A stretch of DNA of 64,000 bases from Rutidosis leptorrhynchoides (lineage: Eukaryota; Streptophyta; Magnoliopsida; Asterales; Asteraceae). Each line of letters opens with the position of its first letter. The stretch's first letter is position 1. The notes under the pieces were generated by a model that was given only the letters and a program-made list of their open reading frames with translations, searched no databases and was not told the DNA's origin. This document shows positions 33,899 to 44,600 of the stretch, piece by piece. The stretch covers positions 631,034,001 to 631,098,000 of the forward strand of contig NC_092335.1 in the NCBI RefSeq assembly GCF_046630445.1, written 5' to 3'. Both the position numbers and the translations under genes were made by a program.

Positions 33899-35686
33899 TG
33901 ATGATGTAGCGTGAGGGGTACGAAATATACTTATTTTTATTACGAAAAGCGATACAAAATTACACAAGTTTTATTAATTTACGGATGGGATATACCTAAA
34001 CCTTGCTACAACACTATAGGCAGTGTACCTAATCGTAGAGTAGTGTAGTTTTTAGTAAGTCCGGTTCGTTCCACAGGAAGCTGGTGATACTTACTATATT
34101 TTTAACTATATTTATACAAAATATATATAATTATATAAGTAGTAATATTATTATAAAAGGGGGGTTTTACCGTTTAATGACCGGTTTGTCGATTCTATAT
34201 TTTAAGCGTAAAGATAAATGACGATAATTAAAGTGCGTAAAATAATGACAATAAATAAAATGACAGTAAATAAAATTGCGAGTAATAAAATGACAGTAAA
34301 TAAAGATACGATGAGAAATATAATAAAAGAATTATGCTTATTTAAACTTCCGTAATCATGATGTTTGACGTGTTGATTTTAATTTATTACCATTGGTTAA
34401 TTGTCCTTTGTCCTGGTTTATTTGATACGTCTATCTGGTTTTTGTCCATAATAGTCCATCGGTTATAAATATAAAGTGCGAGTATCCTCGTCAAATTACC
34501 CTTATACCCGAAGTCAAATATTCCAACTGATTAAGGATTTAAACTGTGACGCAGTTATCACTTCTGTCAACAATTACACCAGTTATCACTGTATGTAATC
34601 CACCCCTGTTTTAATTAGTTTATGAATATTAATTCATCCACTTGATCAGAATGAATAATCAATTACCCAACCCAATTGATTAATTAAATGATTATAACAG
34701 ATTCCATATGAACATCACTAAATAGGACAACCATAATCATTATTAATTATTAGGTTAATTAATTTGAAGATAGGTTCGACAGACTCCAATGAGTTGTCAC
34801 TCAATTAGACAATACCCCCCATCTATTAATAGTCAATAGTTCAATTTCCACAAGTGTCGGTCTTTTGCCCAAACCTTAATTATGGTCCAAAGTTCAATAA
34901 CCCCTTCTTAATATTTTAGCCCAACATCACGATTACTTCGGCTCAAATAAGCATAATAATAACTTAGTTACGATACATTAATTTAAAAAGGAAGAACATA
35001 GCTTACAGTGGTGATTAATCGCGTAGCGTTACACGGGCAGAGTTTCGACTTTAAAACCCGTAAAACATTTCTTACATTAACCCAACTAAACCATAACTTT
35101 ATTATTAAAATTAACTTAAATTAAAATTATAATATAAATATATATTTCTTTACAGAAGGAAGAAAGAAAGAAAAGGTGTCCTTAAATTCATCGATTACAT
35201 GGCCTTTTATATGCAAATGATTAATTTGAATTTTCACTTATGACCCCTGAACTATGCTCAATTAACAACTTTTTATTATATAATATTATTCTTATTATGA
35301 ATTATTTAAATATTATATTATATTCTTGTGCATAGTTGACTTGTACTTTCAGCTCCGTTGCGTCGAGCGTTGAAAGTTGGTTCATGCCTCGGTTCCGGAT
35401 TTTCGAACGCCTTTTCGTACAATTTAATATCGTGTACTTTGCATTTTGTGACTTGTACTCTTGTCATTTTGAGACGTTCCTCATCAATAATTTGAACCTC
35501 TTGAATTGTATCTTGTACTTTTTAGCTTTTTGGACCTTTGTGTCTTCAAATCGTCATTTTCGCCTTTTGTCTTCGCACTTATTTAATATAAACGGATATC
35601 ACTTGAAAATGGAATAATTGCAACTAAAATCTTGTCTTTCTTGGGGAATAATGCTATGAAATATATGTTCCTTTTTAGCCTTATCA
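33899..35686 (-). repeat. LTR 3 (5' end) of the gag-protease array
   Basis: 1788 bp, ending CCTTATCA next to the right TSD. It differs from LTR 2 at about three sites by eye (ggga/ggaa, catggg/cattgg, gcgttt/gcattt). Confidence 0.95.
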
Positions 35687-35691
35687 ATAGT
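35687..35691. repeat. 5-bp target-site duplication (right), atagt
   Basis: Exact match to 17961-17965. Confidence 0.95.
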
Positions 35692-36550
35692 CGAAAGAGA
35701 GTTTGTTGAGGATTATTGCAGGAAAATTAAGGTAGAAAAGAATGGAGCAAGTGAGGAGGTCGTTGAAAATGTGGTGGATGACACGGTAGATATAGGTGAA
35801 AGCTGTCCAAATGATGAGTGTGGGGGCATTTCCCATGATCAACAAGTGGATATCGAGAAAAGTGATGAAAATTCGGAGGGAGTTGAAAGTATAGGTGTTG
35901 GCACGATCACGAAAACTCCGGAGTTAGATAAAGGAAAGGAGGTAGATGTAGACGAGATTCGAAAGACGCTTGAAAGTATGTAGGGGAAGAAGAATACGGA
36001 AAGGTTCATGAATAACACCAAGTCGTCTTTTGTTGATGACGAGGGTTGGACGATTAAAGTAGAGTATGTTAAGCCTAACCCGAAATGTGAATATAAGCCT
36101 CGCATTAAATATAGAGATCCGGGTGAGTTTGCGGTTATTTGTCAATTTAAGAAGAAAGGGGCTTACCGAGCATTGTTAGATTCGGGTGCGAGTGTTAACA
36201 TGATGCCAACTAAAATTGCAAAAGAAATAGGCATTCGAGAGTTGGTTAGGACTACTACGAATATTCGAATGGCTAACCAAACGATTGATGATCCAATTGG
36301 GATTGCGGAAGATGTTCGTTTCACTATTCATGGCATTGGGTATAAGGAGGATTTCTTCATTATGGATTGTGAACCGGATGAATTCACGCCACTTATATTG
36401 GGACGAGGATTTTTAGCAACCGCAAGAATGACTTTAGATTTTGATGCGAGAACGTTAACGATTAGAGATCGAGATAATATGCTCACGTTTGGCATGGAGG
36501 ATGGATTCGGCTTCGGTAATAAAGGAGCCGATGATTCGGACGAAAACTAA
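35692..36550 (+). pseudogene. Athila-1 gag-pol C-terminal part with a third retropepsin-like domain
   Basis: Directly continues the frame at 17965: the split Val codon is gt+c, then GAA AGA GAG. It is open to TAA 36548-36550 except for TAG 35981-35983. The first ~95 residues are acidic and unassigned. After the stop comes a retropepsin-like domain: RDPGEFAVICQF, LLDSGASVNMMP (Asp at 36179), NIRMANQTIDDPIGI and TPLILGRGFLATA. Unlike the normal-position protease of this element (DLGAS), it has a canonical D-S-G. Athila-2 has nothing comparable and ends soon after integrase. The total Athila-1 frame is 2405 codons when the array is removed. Confidence 0.85.
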
Positions 36551-36860
36551 GCCGGAAAAGGAGTCGAGTGCGCGACTCCATCAAAAACACGCACACCCTT
36601 GTAAAGTTTGTAAGTTTTTTTTTTGTTTTGTACATGCGGGCGGGGCAAAGGACCAATTTGTGAATGTTAAAAACGGGAACGGTTTAAAAGACTATCTCTA
36701 ACTTTTTGCATTAAGGAAAATGCAATGCTTAAAGTGTGGGAGGGGGTCAAGGTTTTTAGTCCCTAAAATGTTTTGTGAAAAGGAAACGAGAAAAACGGAA
36801 GTTTCGTGCGAAAATAAGGTGAAAATTGAAAAAATAAAAAACTGAAAAAAGCTGCATGAT
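36551..36860 (+). other. Post-pol non-coding segment of Athila-1 with polypurine-like tract
   Basis: No gene. aaagtgtgggaggggg at 36731-36746 resembles the AAGTGTGGGG purine tracts used before the LTRs here, but no LTR follows. It may be an internal (central) purine tract or a relic. A T-run lies at about 36612-36625. Confidence 0.5.
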
Positions 36861-37010
36861 GGCGTAAATTACGCCATTCTGGGCGTAATTTACGCCTTTA
36901 TAATGTGTAAATTCAGTCAAAAATCGAGTTGGAGGCGTAAAATTACGCCAGCTTTTTACGCCCAAAAATGCAAAGGCGTAAATTACGCCTGGCCCGGCGT
37001 AAATTACGCC
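36861..37010 (+). promoter_or_regulatory. GGCGTAAATTACGCC dyad array in the pol-env gap of Athila-1
   Basis: Copies of the LTR motif lie at 36861-36875, 36882-36896, 36934-36949 (one extra base), 36975-36989 and 36996-37010. Centre spacings are about 21, 52, 41 and 21 bp; the LTR array has 21, 52, 32 and 21. The first pair is inverted relative to the last. A TATA-like tttattaaaa (37064-37073) follows 54 bp downstream. This looks like a second promoter made from the LTR layout. Confidence 0.75.
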
Positions 37011-37063
37011 AGTTGAAAAATGCTGATGCCGGGAGAAGGGTTCAAAATTGGTGAAAAAATTAA

Positions 37064-37073
37064 TTTATTAAAA
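37064..37073 (+). promoter_or_regulatory. TATA-like box in the Athila-1 pol-env gap
   Basis: tttattaaaa lies between the dyad array and a C/A-rich leader (acacacacactccaaaccctac). The relative position is like that in the LTR. Confidence 0.4.
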
Positions 37074-37801
37074 CCCATAACCCACGCAGCCATACACACG
37101 AACACACACACTCCAAACCCTACTTTTCTTCATCTAAACATCCAATCTAAGCTTGAATCATCACCAATTCATTATAACACTTTATTTAAACATCCAAATC
37201 CTTCTCAAATCATACAAATTGGGTTTAATTGGTGTTCTTGGGTAAAAATCAAGTTTGGGGGTTTTGGTTGGTGAGTTTAATTCTTCAAGTAATCATCCAA
37301 TTCATGTGTTTTAAACATCAAGGTAATCATTATTCTTGTGTTTTTCATTGTTTTTGATTGTTAATTTAAGGTTTTTGTTATGTTCATGTTTATGTGCTAG
37401 GGTTAGTCCGAATTAATGATGTTTGATTATTATTTTTGTTCTAGCTTGTGTTAATTGTGTTTAAATATGTCAATGTAGTTTGTGTGCATGATTAATTTGA
37501 AAGTTAGGGTTTAAACTTGTTAATTACTTTCAAGTGGTTGACTAGGGTTGACTTTGACCAAGAATTGATAATGTTAGTGATTTGATTGTGTGTTTCTAAG
37601 TGTTTAATGTTGCAATTGATGTTTGTTAGGTGTCAAGGCAATAATGTTCATTAATTAAGTTTATAGTTTTCGTTAACATGATGATTACCATGATTATGTG
37701 ATGGATACTTGAGAAAAAGGGGTTGATAAGTGATAATGTTAATTTGAAACATGTTGAATTAAGTGTTTGTGGTTAAATGAAGTAGGCAAGGTTGATATGT
37801 T
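37074..37801 (+). other. Athila-1 env leader and probable intron, cut by the next insertion
   Basis: Leader-like sequence to about 37270, then a good splice-donor match ttg|gtgagtttaa at 37271, followed by T-rich, intron-like DNA to the insertion point at 37802. By analogy with Athila-2, where the env-like ORF lies behind an 822-bp intron, the env-like exon should lie beyond the long-LTR element. The 84-codon frame at 37020-37274 ends at the donor and may be chance. Confidence 0.45.
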
Positions 37802-38662
37802 TGTGATGACCCGGGAATTTCTGACCAAATTTAAACATAATCTTATATGATTCGACTCGATAAGCAAAGTCTATTAAACCGAGTCTCATTATGTTTGAAC
37901 TATTTCATGATAACATTTGACCTTTAACTATTTCCGACGATTCACGAACCTTTAATTGTAACTAAGAATGTAAATATAAATAATTATATATAAAACTAAT
38001 TATATTAGTATTAATGAACTATTAAGTAATTTTGTTATTATAAAAGATAACCTTTAATAACTAAAGATTTTCATTTTGAATATATATAGTATATTGTATA
38101 TAAATGATTCAAACATATTTTACCAACGTTATCAAAATATTAAATGTACAATGTTATACTTTGTAGTTAATTGTTTAATATACATAATTAATCATCTACT
38201 CAACATTTAAAACATTTTAATAATTATTATATTATGTATATGTAGAAATTTATAATATATCTATGATGAAATAATGTACTATTTTAATAAATATATATAA
38301 TACTTACATATATAAAACATTTATATTTTTCATAATTACATACATAAGTATAATATAATTAGTATGTAAATAAATATTATAATATATTTATATTAAAATG
38401 CATAAATATATAATATTCAGTATATGTTACAATACATATTACATAATTATTAAATATTACATAATAATAGATGATATTAATAAATTAAATTTAAATACAA
38501 ATATAGTTGTTGTAGTAATGTTATTTGTATCGTCAAATATCAATATTTGTATTCATAATATCACTTTATATCATATAAAGATGAAATTGGATGTATAAAT
38601 TAGATTATTATTACTAATATTATTATTATAGATAAAATATTAATATTATCATAATTAGTATG

Positions 38663-38663
<1 letters not shown>

Positions 38664-38708
<45 letters not shown>
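38664..38708. repeat. (ATT)n microsatellite
   Basis: About 15 perfect ATT units inside the long LTR. Confidence 0.95.
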
Positions 38709-39608
38709 CATTTTTACAATTATTATTATCATTAATATTATATTTATCATTATTATTAATTTTATTAATATTATTAGATATTAATAGTATTGTTATTATA
38801 TATTATTATTATTAATTAAAAAAATAGTAGGGATCTATATTATACGCTTGACCTCTGTATCCTTTATCTCTATTATTATTATTTTTTTGTTTCTTTCCTG
38901 CTCCAAACTCGTGAACCTGTGTTGACATTTTCTCCATTTTTTATCAACCGATCTCTATTATTACAAAATGATTATGTATAATTGCAAATCAAATAAAAAG
39001 GAAATCCAATGGGATTAAAGAGCACAGCGATATTTTTTTTCTTCTTCTTCTCTGCACGCTCCAATTTTTTTTTCTCTTAATTCAATTTCGAATAAAGTTT
39101 CAAAATCTAAAAATGCAGAAAGGTTAGAAATCTTTCTTTGAATCTATCTGCAAAATCTCAACTCTCAAATCTTTATATCGATCTTGAATTTTGAAGTCAA
39201 AGTTTAGTTTAAAAAAAGTCAACAATTGTTCTTGAGACAAATTCGCGTTCGTGTATATGTTTCTGATCAAATTGACGATTCCAGTAGTTTTTATACATGT
39301 TTAGAAAACTATTTCGTGTTATAAACATTATCTATAATGTTATCTATTACGAAATCAATTTTTTTTGTTTTGTTCCAAGAACCGACGCTGCAGTAGGCCT
39401 TTAGTGTTTTTTTTTTTTTTTTTTAGAACCCAAATTATTTTTTTTTTCTGTAATGTTTTGAAGCTTTAAAAGGAACCCTGATTTTTTTTTTTTTTTTGGT
39501 TATTGATGTTTTGTTGAATCCATGAGACTTGTGGAGAAGAAGAGGAATAGAAGAAAAACAGTTTACATATAAAATTTAAATTCGATATTAGTACAGAGAA
39601 TCAGAATT

Positions 39609-39665
39609 GGTGGGATGGTCGAGAGTGTTTGCGTGTGAGCATGTGGTCACGAGATCGAGTCCAGA
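39609..39665 (+). other. tRNA-like pol III promoter-like segment in the LTR
   Basis: tggtcgagagtg (39616-39627) resembles an A box (TRGYNNARNNG) and agatcgagtcc (39652-39662) a B box (GGTTCGANTCC, about two mismatches), with tRNA-like spacing. I could not fold a full acceptor stem, so it is not a tRNA gene; it may be a SINE or tRNA relic. Confidence 0.3.
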
Positions 39666-41556
39666 GGACGGTAGTTTCTTTTTTTTTTGAAACTCTTTTC
39701 ATGTGAGGTAGTTTTCTTTTCTAATTTTATTATTGTTATTATATATTAATTATTATTAGTATTATTATTATTATTGTGATTGTTTTGATTGTTATTGTTA
39801 TTGTTATTATTAGTATCATACTTGTTATCATATTTGAAAGTATTATAGACATTACTATTATTATTATGATAGGTATTAATAATATTATTATTAGTAATAA
39901 ACTTATCATTTTAGTATTTTATCATCATTAGGATTATGATTATGATTATCATTATTATTATTATTATGAAGGAAATAAAAATATATTATTATCATCAATA
40001 TTAGAATTTGTACCGGTTTATAAATAATAGTATCATCAGTACATTTACAATTAATAATATCATATTTATCAGTATCATCATTAATATTTACTAGTATTAT
40101 TATGATTATCATTTATCATTTTATAAATATTAGAACCTTATTATTAACATAAGTATGGTATTAGTATTAATATTATTTTAGAGTTATTATTATTAGTATC
40201 ATTAACAGTTATCATTTTCATTTTTTTTGCTATTAGTATTATCATTATAAAATTATTATTATTATTAGTAAATCATTATTATCTAAATTATTATTTTAAC
40301 AAATAAATCTTTTGTACACTATATATATACTTATGGTATATACTAGGATTGTATTAATAATTCACATAACAAACTAATAAAATTTCATAAATACAATACT
40401 AACCACAAATATATGTATATAAATATATTAATGTCACTATTTATATAAACGTAAATCATTATAGATATATATACATAAAATCGATATATATATATATATA
40501 AAATATAACTTAAAATATAATATAAGTATACGTTTTAAAATAAAGGTTAGAATAAATTCTACAAAACTATAATATATAAATAATACATATTAATAAATGA
40601 AATTTTGTAACTTACATTATACGTATTAATATATACACAATTGATATAGGTTCGTGAATCCGAGGCCAACCCTGCATTGTTCAATGACGTCATATGTATT
40701 TTTACTACAAAATACAGTATCGTGAGTTTCATTTGCCTTTTTACCCTTTATATTTTTGGGCTGAGAATACATGCGCAACTTTTATAACTGTTTTACGAAA
40801 TTGACACAAGTACGTGAAACTACATTCTATGGTTGGATTATCGAAGTCGAATATGCCCCTTTTTATTAAGTCTGGTAATCTAAGAATTAGGGAACAGACA
40901 CCCTAATTGACGCGAATCCTAAAGATAGATCTATCGGGCCCAACAAGCCCCATCCAAAGTACCGGATGTTTTAGTACTTCGAAATTTATATCATGTCCGA
41001 AGGAGGATCCCGGAATGATGGGGATATTCTTATATATGCATATTGTTAATGTCGGTTACCAGGTGTTCAATCCATATGAATGATATTTTTGTCTCTATGC
41101 ATGGGACGTATGTTTATGAGAAATGGAAATCTGAAATCTTGTGGTCTATTAAAATGATGGAAACGATTGTTTAAGTTAAACTAATGAACTCACCAACCTT
41201 TTGGTTGACACTTTAAAGCATGTTTATTCTCAGGTACGAAAGAAATCTTCCGCTGTGTATTTGCTCATTTTATAGATATTACTTGGAGTCATTCATGGCA
41301 TATTTCAAAAGACGTTGCATTCGAGTCGTCGAGTTCATCAAGATTATTATCAAGTCAATTATAGTTGGATATATTATGAAATGGTATGCATGCCTGTCAA
41401 CTTTCGATGTAATGAAAGTTTGTCTTTTCAAAAACGAATGCAATGTTTGTAAAATGTATCATATAGAGGTCAAGTATCTCGCGATGTAATCAACTGTTGT
41501 GAATCGTTTATAATCGATATGGACTTCGTCCGGATGGATTAGGACGGGTCTTCACA

Positions 41557-41640
41557 GTTGGTATCAGAGCGGTGGTCTTAGCGAACCAGGTCTTGCATTA
41601 GTGAGTCTAACTGATAGTCGTTAGAATGCATTAATGAGTC
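41557..41640 (+). other. PBS and start of the internal region of the long-LTR element
   Basis: tggtatcagagc at 41559-41570, complementary to the 3' end of initiator tRNA-Met, then 70 bp of leader up to the junction with the truncated Athila-2 copy at 41641. The junction shares gtctgg/tggcg-type microhomology. Confidence 0.88.
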
Positions 41641-44600
41641 TGGCGAAGTCAACAAACCACGGATCCTCCACCTTCTCTACTCTCATTAGGAATTCTCCGG
41701 GAAAATCATCTTTAATACTCGATTCATGGAGTACTTCAAGATTGGGATTTTCGAGTCTAGAAAGATGGTCCGCTGCAAGATTTTCTGCACCTTTCTTGTC
41801 CTTAATCTCGATATCAAATTCTTGCAAAAGCAAGACCCACCTTAACAATCGAGGTTTTGCATCCGGCTTAGAGAAAAGATATTTTAATGCCGAATGATCA
41901 GTGAAGACAACAGTCTTTGATAGGACAAGATAAGATCGGAATTTGTCAAAGGAAAAGACGATCGCAAGGAGCTCTTTTTCTGTTGTTGTGTAATTTAATT
42001 GGGCTCCTTGTAAAGTCTTGCTGGCATAATAAATGGGTTGAAAATGTTTCTCAACCCGTTGGCCCAAAACTGAACCAACCGCAAAATCCGATGCATCGCA
42101 CATTAGCTCGAATGGTAATGACCAATTTGGAGCTATGATTATTGGTGCGTTGACAAGTTTTTCTTTTAAAATTTTGAATGCCTTAGTGCATTCACTTGTG
42201 AAAACAAAGGGTGCATCTTTTTCAAGAAGTTTATTTAATGGCGTTGCAATTTTTGAAAAATCCTTAACAAATCGCCGGTAGAACCCGGCATGCCCAAGAA
42301 AACTTCTCACACCCTTTACGTTTGAAGGAGGTGGAAGGTTGGCGATGACGTCAACCTTTGCTGGATCCACCTGAATACCAACACTTGAGATTTTGTGCCC
42401 TAAGACAATGCCTTCTTTAACCATAAAGTGGCATTTCTCCCAATTTAGCACTAAGTTCGACTTCTCACACCTGATTAGCATTTTCTCCAAATTTAGAAGG
42501 CATGAATCAAAAGTGTCACCGAAGACTGAAAAGTCGTCCATGAACACTTCCATGCAATCCTCAATCATATCGTGGAAAATGGCCATCATACACCTTTGGA
42601 ATGTCGCAGGAGCATTACATAGACCAAAGGGCATTCGGCGATATGAGAAGGTGCCATAGGGACACGTGAAGGTAGTCTTTTCTTGATCTTCGGGGGAGAT
42701 GGGAATTTGAAAGTACCCCGAAAAACCATCTAGGAAACAATAAAAGCTATTTCCTGCAAGTCTCTCTAACATTTGATCAATAAATGGTAGAGGAAAATGG
42801 TCTTTTCTTGTGGCTTCGTTTAACTTTCGATAATCTATACAAACCCGCCACCCCGTAACAGTTCGTGTCGTGATAAGCTCGTCCTTATCATTGGTGGTAA
42901 CAGTTATACCACCCTTTTTAGGAACACAATGAATCGGGCTTATCCACGGACTGTCTGAAATCGGGTAGATTAGACCTGCATCTAGCAATTTAATGATTTC
43001 CTTTTTGACAACGTCTTGCATATGAGGATTTAGTCTTCTTTGACGTTGCACCACTGGTTTGGAATTTTCTTCCATTAAGATCTTGTGCGTGCAATAAGAA
43101 GGACTAATTCCTTTTATATCATGGATTTTCCATGCAATGGTCGGTTTGTGGGCCTGTAACAAGGAAACAAGACGTTCTTTCTCATTTTGAGAGAGAAGTG
43201 AGGAAATAATTACCGGAAGTTTTGAATCTTCCTGAAGGAAAGCGTACTCAAGATGATCAGGGAGCGGTTTAAGCTCCAAAATGGGAGGTTCCTCAATTGA
43301 GGATCGACTCCGGTACTCGCTATCCTTGCTTAGTTTTTCTATTTCCTCTTCAGTTGGTTCACACTCATTGGCCATCAAAAATGTGGCCATCACATCCATT
43401 TCTTCTTCAGTGAATTCATCATCTCCATTTGCCAAATCGTATACACCTGTTTCATCCGATTCGGGAGATTCTTGCAAGAACTCATAATGCGAATCTATAC
43501 TTTGCATAAAATAACAAGTATCATCTGTAGATTCAGGATATTTCAATGACTTGTCAATTGCAAAAGTCGCACTAGCTTCACCAATTCTAAGGGTCAACTG
43601 CTGGTCATAAACATCAATGACACATCGAGCAGTATTCAAAAATGGCCTACCCAAAATAATTGGTATTCTTTCATCAACTTCCATGTCTAAAACCACAAAG
43701 TCAGCCGGAAAGATCAGATTTCCGGTCTTAACTAACAAATTCTCTATTATTCCTCGAGGGAATTTTATAGAGCGATCAGCTAGTTGAATAGCCATTCGTG
43801 TGGTTTTGAGTTCCCCAGGGGCTAACTTAAGGTAAATTGAATAGGGCATTAAATTGATACTAGCCCCCAAATCGGCTAATGCCCTCATGCAATCAAGGTC
43901 ACCCATTAGACATGGAATAGTAAAACTACCCGGATCTTGAAGCTTTTCAGGAAGTGTGTTAGACACCAGCGCGGAACATCTAGCATTTAAAGTTACTGAT
44001 GAAACGCTTTCCATCTTCTTTCGGTTAGTAAGTAAGTCTTTTAAAAACTTAGCATACTTTGGCATTCCAGAGATAACATCAATAAAAGGCATGTTTATGT
44101 TTATCTGTTTAAACATATCTAGAAATTTTAGCCTTTCGGCTTCTAGCCTTTCTTGTTGTTGTTTTCTTGGGAATGGGAGCGGTGGTTGATATGGTTTCAC
44201 TACGGGTTTTTCCCGTTCTTCCTTTTCAACCACTTTTTCTGGCTCCTTAACCGGTTCATCGTTTTGGTTCAATGGAACTCTGAAATCAGAATTTTCGGGC
44301 ATTTGTGGAGCATCGTATGCTAAACCACTCCGTGTGGTAATAACATTTGCGTGCTCATTTCTGGGGTTCTTGTTGGTATCTCCCGGTAAACTACCGGGTT
44401 TTCTCTCACTCAGTAAATTGGCTAAACCACTCATTTGTTTTTCCAAATTTTGGATTGATGCTTGTTGGTTACGAAACTGATGTTCGTTTTTCTCGTTGGT
44501 TTGATTTATGTTTGTGACAAGCTGAGTTTGTGATGCAATTAACTTTTCCAACATATTCTCTAAATTTGACTTTTTCTCCTCCTGTTGGGGTTTTTGATAA

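Larger units (their letters stand above)
17966..35686 (-). mobile_element. Tandem array of a gag-protease-only Athila relative: LTR-internal-LTR-internal-LTR
   Basis: Three 1788-bp LTRs (17966-19753, 25903-27690, 33899-35686) separate two internal regions of 6149 and 6208 bp. Each internal region has a PBS, one 905-codon ORF and a terminal purine tract in normal order on the minus strand. There is no reverse transcriptase, RNase H or integrase, so it needs enzymes in trans. The Athila-2 type is a likely donor, with the same PBS, homologous gag and a similar 3' non-coding region. The whole block is flanked by one TSD pair (atagt). By eye each pair of neighbouring LTRs differs at about three sites, so it is young. 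Unequal crossing-over between LTRs of the same insertion is the simplest origin. Confidence 0.93.
10215..37801 (+). mobile_element. Athila-1: Ty3/gypsy Athila-type element, 3' part outside the window
   Basis: It has a 5' LTR (10215-11419), a tRNA-Asp-type PBS, gag-pol without a chromodomain and a long post-pol leader, as in Athila elements. It sits in LINE ORF2. Two later insertions split it: the gag-protease array at 17966-35686 and the long-LTR element from 37802. Its env-like gene, purine tract and 3' LTR are not in the window, so its own TSD cannot be checked. Unlike Athila-2 it encodes about 600 residues after integrase. Confidence 0.88.
37802..41556 (+). repeat. 5' LTR (3755 bp) of the long-LTR element
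   Basis: TGTGATGACCCGGG... to ...GGGTCTTCACA, ending 2 nt before the PBS. It is very AT-rich, with many ATT/TTA runs (about 38560-38820 and 39730-40300). Its last ~900 bp share blocks with the solo LTR at 5081-8292. The small frames inside (for example 38398-38598, 41220-41489) are not credible genes. Confidence 0.9.

Noticed and set aside
36735-37020. 3' LTR of Athila-1 starting after the purine tract at 36731
   Set aside because: The sequence after the tract starts tcaagg, not TGATCG, and apart from the dyad motif does not follow the 5' LTR; it is the pol-env gap.
37020-37274. 84-codon frame as the first part of an env protein
   Set aside because: Composition (Thr/His/Pro/Asn-rich, unstructured) and position look like a leader; no matching frame in the Athila-2 gap.
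39609-39665. A functional tRNA gene
   Set aside because: A- and B-box-like only; no acceptor stem pairing or anticodon arm could be made out.
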